Program-made: the position numbers and the translations under genes
DNA from: a candidate division TA06 bacterium SM23_40
GTDB lineage: Bacteria > LJUI01 > SM1-40
DNA length: 18,530 nucleotides
Direction of reading: 5' to 3'
Assembly: GCA_001303705.1 (NCBI GenBank)
Contig: LJUI01000038.1
Location: 1 to 18,530 of the forward strand
The notes under the pieces: model-generated
Seen by the model: only the letters and a program-made list of their open reading frames with translations
What the model was told of the DNA's origin: nothing
Database searches by the model: none
In this document: one piece after another, positions 14,448-18,530 of the stretch
Layout: every line of letters starts with the position of its first letter
Numbering within the stretch: the stretch's first letter is position 1

Positions 14448-14506
14448 TGTCGTCTTAGACCCTATACGCGCCTGGTGGCGGGGCCCTCACTCGCGATCGA
14501 GGGCTC

Positions 14507-14512
14507 GGGAGG
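14507..14512 (+). promoter_or_regulatory. Shine-Dalgarno fixing the murA TTG start
   Basis: GGGAGG lies exactly 7 nt before TTG 14520, from which translation yields the expected MurA N-terminus. The earlier in-frame GTG at 14475 has no comparable site. Confidence 0.65.
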
Positions 14513-14519
14513 CTGTCCG

Positions 14520-15782
14520 TTGGATCGGTTCGTCATCCAGGGCGGGAAGAGGCTGACGGGAGAGGTGACGGCGAGCGGGGCGAAGAACGCGGTCCTGCCC
14601 ATCATGGCCGCAACGCTCCTCACTTCCCAGGAGTGCCGAATCGGGAACGTTCCACGTGTGGCGGATGTGACGACGATGAGGCGGGTGCTGGAAGTGCTCG
14701 GCTCCGAGGTCACTCACACTGATCACGAACTGGTGATCCGGTCGGGCAGCTCCCTGAGTCATGAAGCACCGTATGATCTCGTCCGCACAATGCGTGCCTC
14801 CTACTATGTGCTCGGTCCTCTCCTCGCCCGCGCCCACCGCGCCCGTGTCTCCCTGCCGGGAGGATGTGCGATCGGGGCACGGCCGATCGACCTCCATCTG
14901 CGAGGAATGGGCGAGCTCGGGGCCGATGTAGCGGTCGAGCACGGGTATGTCGTCGCCAGTTGTGGCCGGCTTCAGGGGAACCGGATGTCCCTCCTCGGCC
15001 CGGTGGGATCGAGCGTGGGGGCGACGATCAACGTGATGATGGCAGCAACTCTCGCAGAAGGGACGACGGTCATCGAGGGTGCGGCCCTCGAACCGGAGGT
15101 GTCCGATGTCGCGTCCTTCCTGAGAGCGATGGGCGCCGCGATCGAAGGAGATGGCACACCGTTCATCACGATACACGGAGTCGAGGAACTCCACGGTGCC
15201 GAGCATGAGACGATTCCCGACAGGATCGAGACCGGGACCCTCGCCGCTGCCGCGGCGATCACGGGCGGGGAGATCTCGATCGCCAAGTGTCGTCCTGACG
15301 ATCTGCAGGCTGTGCTCTCGGTTCTGCGCAAGGCCGGGGTCTCGATCGAGGTCGGCGACGATCATCTCGCGGTATGGGCTGCTTCAGGACTTCGTTCAGT
15401 CGATGTGACGGTAGCTCCCTACCCGGGTTTCCCCACTGACATGCAGGCCCAGATTACGGCGCTCATGTCAATCACTCCGGGAACGAGCATCATCACCGAG
15501 ACGATCTTCGAGAATCGATTCCTTCACGTCTCAGAACTTCTGCGGCTCGGCGCCGAGATCAAGATCGAAGGTTCGAGTGCAATCGTGAGAGGAGTAGAGC
15601 GGCTCTCCGGAGCCTACGTGATGGCGTCTGACCTGCGGGCATCGGCAGCGCTCGTTCTCGCGGGTCTGGTGGCCTCAGGCGAGACGGTGGTCCGGCGCGT
15701 GTACCACCTCGACCGTGGGTACGAGCGGTTCGATGAGAAACTGGCGGGCCTCGGCGCCCGGATCAGGCGCGAGGAGGAATAG
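14520..15782 (+). CDS. murA: UDP-N-acetylglucosamine 1-carboxyvinyltransferase MurA
   Basis: 420 aa from TTG 14520, almost the length of E. coli MurA (419). Starting here gives the standard LDRFVIQGGKRLTGEV beginning; GTG 14475 would add 15 untypical residues. Key residues are present: Lys22 and Asn23 in SGAKNAVLP, and Cys116 in PGGCAIGARP, equivalent to E. coli Cys115, the residue that fosfomycin alkylates. DRIETGTLAAAAAITGG and FPTDMQAQI are family signatures. It transfers enolpyruvate from PEP to UDP-GlcNAc in the cytoplasm, the first committed step of peptidoglycan synthesis. Its stop overlaps the ispG start by one base. Confidence 0.96.
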   Translation: MDRFVIQGGKRLTGEVTASGAKNAVLPIMAATLLTSQECRIGNVPRVADVTTMRRVLEVLGSEVTHTDHELVIRSGSSLSHEAPYDLVRTMRASYYVLGPLLARAHRARVSLPGGCAIGARPIDLHLRGMGELGADVAVEHGYVVASCGRLQGNRMSLLGPVGSSVGATINVMMAATLAEGTTVIEGAALEPEVSDVASFLRAMGAAIEGDGTPFITIHGVEELHGAEHETIPDRIETGTLAAAAAITGGEISIAKCRPDDLQAVLSVLRKAGVSIEVGDDHLAVWAASGLRSVDVTVAPYPGFPTDMQAQITALMSITPGTSIITETIFENRFLHVSELLRLGAEIKIEGSSAIVRGVERLSGAYVMASDLRASAALVLAGLVASGETVVRRVYHLDRGYERFDEKLAGLGARIRREEE

Positions 15783-16861
15783 TGGGCGGGCCATTAGGTG
15801 AGCGCAGGGCGACGCGTCAGGTGATGGTAGGAGATGTTCGGGTCGGCGGCGGCGCGCCTGTTGTTGTCCAGTCGATGACCAAGACCGACACGCAGGATGT
15901 CGAGGCGACCGTTGCACAGATCCAGAAGCTCGAAGACGCGGGCTGTGAGATCGTGCGGGTCGCCGTGCGCGACATGGACTCATGCGCCAGGCTCGGGGAG
16001 ATCAAGGCGGCTATCTCCATCCCCCTGGTTGCTGACATCCACTTCGACTATCGGTTGGCCCTCGAGGCGATTCGGCAGGGAGTAGATAAGCTCCGCCTCA
16101 ATCCCGGAAACATCGGGGGTCCCGCGAGGGTCGCGGAGATCGTGGCCGGTGCCCGGGAGAGCGGAATCCCGATACGGATCGGCGTCAATGCAGGTTCGCT
16201 CGAGCCGGACCTCCTGGAACAGTACGGGCATCCGACCGCGGAAGCGATGGTCGAGAGCGCGCAGCGCCATGTTCGGCTGCTCGAGGGATTGGGCTTCCAC
16301 GAAATCGTCATATCGCTCAAGGGATTCGATGTCCCGATGACGATCGACGCGTATCGCCGGATGTCCGAGCGGGTCGACTATCCGCTCCACATCGGCATCA
16401 CCGAGGCCGGCCTCCCCCCGTGGGGGAGCATCCGCTCTGCCGTGGGACTGGGCATACTCCTCGCAGAAGGGATCGGCGACACGATCCGCGTCTCATTGAC
16501 CGCCGATCCTGTCGAGGAAGTCCGCGCCGCCTACGAGATCCTGAAATCCCTCAACCTACGAGAGAAGGGTCCGATCATCATCTCCTGTCCCATCTGCGGC
16601 CGATGTGAGGTAGATATCGAATCGATGGCGGCGCGGGTTATCGAAGAACTCCGTTCGTGCGACCTTCCCATTCGCGTGGCCGTGATGGGGTGTGAGGTGA
16701 ACGGTCCGGGAGAGGCGAGAGAGGCCGACGTCGGCATCGCTGCGGGAAGGAACGGCGGCATCCTCTTCGTGCGGGGGAAAAAAATCCGCCGCGTAGACAA
16801 AGACGAACTGCTCGACGCCCTCCTGAGCGAAGTAGCCCGCCTCACTCGGGGACGTTGGTAG
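15782..16861 (+). CDS. ispG: 4-hydroxy-3-methylbut-2-enyl-diphosphate synthase IspG (GcpE)
   Basis: 359 aa, the usual length of the two-domain bacterial form. GTG 15782 shares its G with the murA stop (TAGTG) and AGGAGGA lies 3-9 nt upstream, so translation is coupled. The TIM-barrel half contains VVVQSMTKTDTQDVEATVAQI and LVADIHFDYRLAL. The iron-sulfur half has Cys269 and Cys272 (CPICGRC, with Cys275 close by) and Cys304 (GCEVNGPGE, with Glu311 as the likely fourth ligand region). It makes HMBPP from MEcPP in the MEP isoprenoid pathway using a [4Fe-4S] cluster. Pairing with murA links undecaprenyl-carrier precursor supply to peptidoglycan synthesis. Confidence 0.96.
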   Translation: MGGPLGERRATRQVMVGDVRVGGGAPVVVQSMTKTDTQDVEATVAQIQKLEDAGCEIVRVAVRDMDSCARLGEIKAAISIPLVADIHFDYRLALEAIRQGVDKLRLNPGNIGGPARVAEIVAGARESGIPIRIGVNAGSLEPDLLEQYGHPTAEAMVESAQRHVRLLEGLGFHEIVISLKGFDVPMTIDAYRRMSERVDYPLHIGITEAGLPPWGSIRSAVGLGILLAEGIGDTIRVSLTADPVEEVRAAYEILKSLNLREKGPIIISCPICGRCEVDIESMAARVIEELRSCDLPIRVAVMGCEVNGPGEAREADVGIAAGRNGGILFVRGKKIRRVDKDELLDALLSEVARLTRGRW

Positions 16862-16873
16862 TCGATGTCGTCA

Positions 16874-16900
16874 GGGACGTACCTGGGTTTTGAAGGTTAT
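16874..16900 (+). repeat. Direct repeat copy A (27 nt)
   Basis: Begins GGGACGT and ends TGAAGGTTAT. It aligns without gaps to 17520-17546 with 22 of 27 bases identical, including an exact 10-base run. Both copies are intergenic and flank the RRM gene. The match is only a little stronger than chance would allow in a window this size. Confidence 0.3.
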
Positions 16901-16935
16901 TCGTCGGGAAATTTGCCTTGACCGCGAAAAGATTA

Positions 16936-16964
16936 TTGCGGGACGCGTGTTCAGGTCTTATAGT
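16936..16964 (+). promoter_or_regulatory. Probable promoter of the RRM protein gene
   Basis: TTGCGG at 16936-16941, 17-nt spacer, TATAGT at 16959-16964 (5 of 6 -10 bases), inside a locally A/T-rich patch. Transcription would start near 16971 and give a leader of about 139 nt. Confidence 0.5.
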
Positions 16965-17041
16965 ATATTGATGTCGGGCGAATGTCCGGGGTTGGGCGGA
17001 GGGGGCAATCAGAGTCCTCTCGGGTTTCATCACATCTTCAT

Positions 17042-17105
17042 GAGGAGGTCGGAATCGCCTTGTTACTACCTCCAAATGAGCGAGAGGAGCACAGAGAGAG
17101 GAGGT
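17042..17105 (+). promoter_or_regulatory. Decoy SD / anti-SD / SD arrangement in the RRM leader
   Basis: GGAGGT occurs at 17044-17049 and again at 17100-17105, where it is the real ribosome binding site 5 nt before the ATG. Between them ACCTCC at 17068-17073 can pair with either copy but not both. The surroundings of the two copies are also alike (GAGGAGGTCGGAATC versus GAGGAGGTCAGAATG). Pairing with the second copy would hide the ribosome binding site; pairing with the first would free it. Confidence 0.4.
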
Positions 17106-17109
17106 CAGA

Positions 17110-17373
17110 ATGCGGGGCACCAAGCTGTATGTGGGCAATCTCAGCTATTCTGTCACTAGCGAGCAGCTGGAAGGACTATTCTCCACTTACGGTGAGGTGA
17201 GAGAGGTCAGGATAATTGAGCGAAAAGGTTTCGGATTTGTCGAGATGTCCAGTCAAGCCGAAGCCGAACAGGCAAAAGAAGCATTGAACGGTACCGAATT
17301 CGAGGGGCGTACGCTGACGGTTGACGAAGCGCGTCCACCGAGGGCGAAACGGAGAAGCGGGTATCGGGCATAA
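17110..17373 (+). CDS. Small RRM-domain RNA-binding protein
   Basis: 87 aa, essentially a single RNA recognition motif. RNP2 is LYVGNL at residues 6-11 and RNP1 is KGFGFVEM at about 39-46, with aromatic residues at the usual RNA-stacking positions (Tyr7, Phe41, Phe43). The C-terminal tail is basic (RPPRAKRRSGYRA). This is the architecture of bacterial single-RRM proteins such as cyanobacterial Rbp, several of which respond to cold. Start ATG 17110 is set by AGGAGG 5 nt upstream. The leader is long and may be regulatory, so autogenous control is plausible but unproven. It stands alone, separated from ispG by 248 nt. Confidence 0.95.
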   Translation: MRGTKLYVGNLSYSVTSEQLEGLFSTYGEVREVRIIERKGFGFVEMSSQAEAEQAKEALNGTEFEGRTLTVDEARPPRAKRRSGYRA

Positions 17374-17392
17374 TTGAGATCGACAGGTAGGA

Positions 17393-17398
17393 TATACT
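17393..17398 (+). promoter_or_regulatory. Possible -10 element after the RRM gene
   Basis: TATACT lies 20 nt after the RRM stop codon. A -35 at 16-18 nt spacing is not evident (TTGAGA is present but only 13 nt away). If active it would start a transcript near 17405 covering the hairpin-rich stretch before the lipoprotein gene. Confidence 0.3.
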
Positions 17399-17400
17399 CG

Positions 17401-17505
17401 CAGACAAACGGGGATGCAGCGGTATTTCACCGTTGGCGCGTGTAGAATGCCTGTGTTCAAGGATGCCTTCGGGGCACCGTAGCGGGCAGCTCTGTCTTTG
17501 ATCTC
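17401..17505 (+). ncRNA. Candidate structured RNA, three-way-junction shape
   Basis: AGACA (17402-17406) can pair with TGTCT (17493-17497) and enclose two hairpins: CAGCGGT (17417-17423) with ACCGTTG (17429-17435) around a 5-nt loop, and TGCCTG (17448-17453) with CGGGCA (17483-17488), with an inner TGCC/GGCA stem around TTCGG. It matches no riboswitch, 6S, SRP, tmRNA or RNase P signature that I can recognise. Stem closure is short, so this is tentative. Confidence 0.3.
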
Positions 17506-17519
17506 GCGGCCGGTGAGTA

Positions 17520-17546
17520 GGGACGTTGGTAGGTTCTGAAGGTTAT
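17520..17546 (+). repeat. Direct repeat copy B (27 nt)
   Basis: Second copy of the repeat at 16874-16900. Part of it (GTAGGTT, 17529-17535) is also the left arm of the long hairpin reaching 17600. Confidence 0.3.
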
Positions 17547-17600
17547 CGATGAGAGACCGCATGGTGCGAAACGGTCGGCATGTCTCATCCTCCAACCTAC
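17529..17600 (+). ncRNA. Candidate three-tier hairpin in the lipoprotein leader
   Basis: Three nested complementary pairs: GTAGGTT (17529-17535) with AACCTAC (17594-17600), GATGAGA (17548-17554) with TCTCATC (17583-17589), and GACCG (17555-17559) with CGGTC (17572-17576). The two inner stems are adjacent on the left side with a 6-nt bulge on the right. All 19 pairs are Watson-Crick. Confidence 0.42.
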
Positions 17601-17606
17601 GGCACA

Positions 17607-17635
17607 CCTCTCTCGTCGGCAGTCCACGAGAGAGG
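17607..17635 (+). promoter_or_regulatory. Hairpin that would hide the lipoprotein ribosome binding site
   Basis: CCTCTCTCGT (17607-17616) is a perfect 10-base complement of ACGAGAGAGG (17626-17635) with a 9-nt loop. The right arm contains most of the GAGAGAGGGG ribosome binding site, 6 nt before ATG 17642. It has no T-run, so it is not a terminator. Confidence 0.5.
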
Positions 17636-17641
17636 GGCTGC

Positions 17642-18530
17642 ATGATTGCTGGAACCTGCAAATCTCCTCGAGTGTTGCGTCGAGGTCGGACCAGCCTGAT
17701 ATTCAATCCCCAACATCGCTGGATACTAGTCGCATTGATCCTGTGCGGGTGTGGGCGGAAGGCGCCGCCGCCGGGTATGCGGCCGGACAGGACTCCCCCC
17801 TCGGTGGTGAGTGTCGCGGCGCAGGAGCGGGAGCGCGTTGAGGTCGTTTTCGATGAGCCGATCGACCGGATGGATCTGAGGGATCTGGACCACTTCACGG
17901 TGACGGTCGCCTCCGACTCGACAGATACGCTCGGGCTACTCCTCGCTATCGGTCGAGAGGACGGGCGTCGCGTCTATCTGATCACGGCTCCCCAGGACTC
18001 GATGGACTACGAGATGCGCATCTTCGACCTGAGCGACGCGGCGGGGAATGCACTCACTGAGACGAGCATGGTATTTGCTGGGAGCCTCACGCCGGATGAG
18101 AGTCCTCCTGCGGTATTGCGATATGAGCCCGCCGACCGTCGGATGAATGTCCCCCAATCGAGTCCTATTATTATCACCTTCGACGACAGGATGAACCGCA
18201 GCGCTACGGGTGCCGCGATCTCCATCGAGCCCACGGTCGAGGGCGCGATCGCATGGTCGCGGCAGTCGAGCATATTCCATTTCTTTCCCTCCGACACGTT
18301 TCCCAGCGATAGCATGATACGTGTGCGGGTCGGCAAAGATGCTGCCGATCGAGGAGGCAATCAGCTCGGCAGGGAAGTGGAGTGGAGCTTCATCACCGAA
18401 GTCCGTCTCGACACCATTCCCCCAAGACTGAAAGACGTAGAACCCGACAGTGGGGCCGTACAGGTTCCTGTCAGCTCGGACATCGTCTTCACATTTAACG
18501 AAACGATGATCGCCACCGATCGGGCGGTGG
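17642..18530 (+). CDS. Lipoprotein with repeated Big_5 (SbsA-type Ig-like) domains, 3' end beyond the window
   Basis: At least 296 codons, open to the window end. ATG 17642 has GAGAGAGGGG 6 nt upstream. A hydrophobic stretch ends in LVALILCGCG, giving a lipobox with Cys39 the likeliest lipidated residue. Three Ig-like units of the Big_5 type follow. The first starts about residue 48 (TPPSVVSV...VEVVFDEPID...MRIFDLSDAAGNAL). The second starts about 151 (SPPAVLRYEPADRRMNVPQSSPIIITFDDRMN...). The third starts about 255 (IPPRLKDVEPDSGAVQVPVSSDIVFTFNETM) and is cut by the window. The pattern PP-x-V, P-x-(N/V)VP-x-SS-x-I-x-(F)TF(D/N) is characteristic. Such proteins are envelope-anchored and usually of unknown or adhesive/scaffold role. 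Confidence 0.88.
   Translation, partial: MIAGTCKSPRVLRRGRTSLIFNPQHRWILVALILCGCGRKAPPPGMRPDRTPPSVVSVAAQERERVEVVFDEPIDRMDLRDLDHFTVTVASDSTDTLGLLLAIGREDGRRVYLITAPQDSMDYEMRIFDLSDAAGNALTETSMVFAGSLTPDESPPAVLRYEPADRRMNVPQSSPIIITFDDRMNRSATGAAISIEPTVEGAIAWSRQSSIFHFFPSDTFPSDSMIRVRVGKDAADRGGNQLGREVEWSFITEVRLDTIPPRLKDVEPDSGAVQVPVSSDIVFTFNETMIATDRAV

Noticed and set aside
16849-16861. Exact 13-base match between the ispG 3' end and 17520-17532
   Set aside because: A few 13-base matches are expected by chance in a window this size, and the first copy is within coding sequence.
17040-17159. 39-codon upstream frame overlapping the RRM start
   Set aside because: There is no ribosome binding site before ATG 17040 and the composition is not protein-like; its bases are better explained by the SD/anti-SD arrangement.
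17399-17640. Known RNA families (6S, SRP, tmRNA, RNase P, c-di-GMP or TPP riboswitch)
   Set aside because: None of their conserved core sequences could be found by eye; only a covariance search would settle it.
17176-17898. Minus-strand open frame of 240 codons spanning RRM, leader and lipoprotein
   Set aside because: It overlaps two better-supported genes on the other strand and shows no family pattern.

Overview
This window is a GC-rich stretch of gene-dense bacterial chromosome with little intergenic space. The genes fit a Gram-negative cell: lipoprotein signals, a TonB-like periplasmic domain, a sigma-E-type promoter and the MEP isoprenoid pathway. There is no rRNA or other phylogenetic marker. 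The mix of a DUF4388 protein, TPR/TM2 membrane protein, PurS-PurS-PurL fusion, DUF6504, bacterial RRM protein and Big_5 lipoprotein suggests an uncultured lineage, perhaps of the FCB type or a related candidate phylum. That placement is inference. No mobile element, CRISPR array, tRNA or rRNA was found.

Region 1 (33-3456, minus strand) is a two-gene operon: a large TPR membrane protein with a zinc-binding segment and a TM2-like segment, overlapping a DUF4388 (PATAN) protein with a C-terminal membrane anchor. Region 2 (3457-4202) is a divergent intergenic region. It holds a near-consensus sigma-70 promoter (TTGACA, 17 nt, TATACT) and a leader of about 270 nt with long-range complementarity. 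Region 3 (4203-7204) encodes a Na/phosphate cotransporter with a periplasmic Ig-like domain and a PhoU-like tail, then an M48 lipoprotein metalloprotease.

Region 4 (7292-16861, plus strand) is a long co-oriented run: purL with two fused PurS domains, an unrecognised 145-aa protein, an ECF sigma factor, its ZAS-type anti-sigma factor with a TonB-like C-terminal domain, purQ, DUF6504, a DUF123/GIY-YIG protein, murA and ispG. A GGAACTT-N16-TCAAA element lies just before the sigma gene, so the stress sigma probably controls its own expression and may read through into purQ and the envelope-precursor genes murA and ispG. The sigma gene appears to start at AUC.

Region 5 (16862-18530) holds a small RRM RNA-binding protein whose leader carries a decoy SD, an anti-SD and the true SD. 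After it comes a hairpin-rich non-coding stretch, then the 5' part of a lipoprotein with repeated Big_5-type Ig-like domains that runs off the window.

The most interesting items are the ECF sigma/anti-sigma module (autoregulatory promoter, possible AUC start, TonB-domain fusion, position inside the purine genes), the tandem PurS-PurL fusion, and three candidate cis-acting RNA leaders. No wholly new multi-gene system could be demonstrated from sequence alone.
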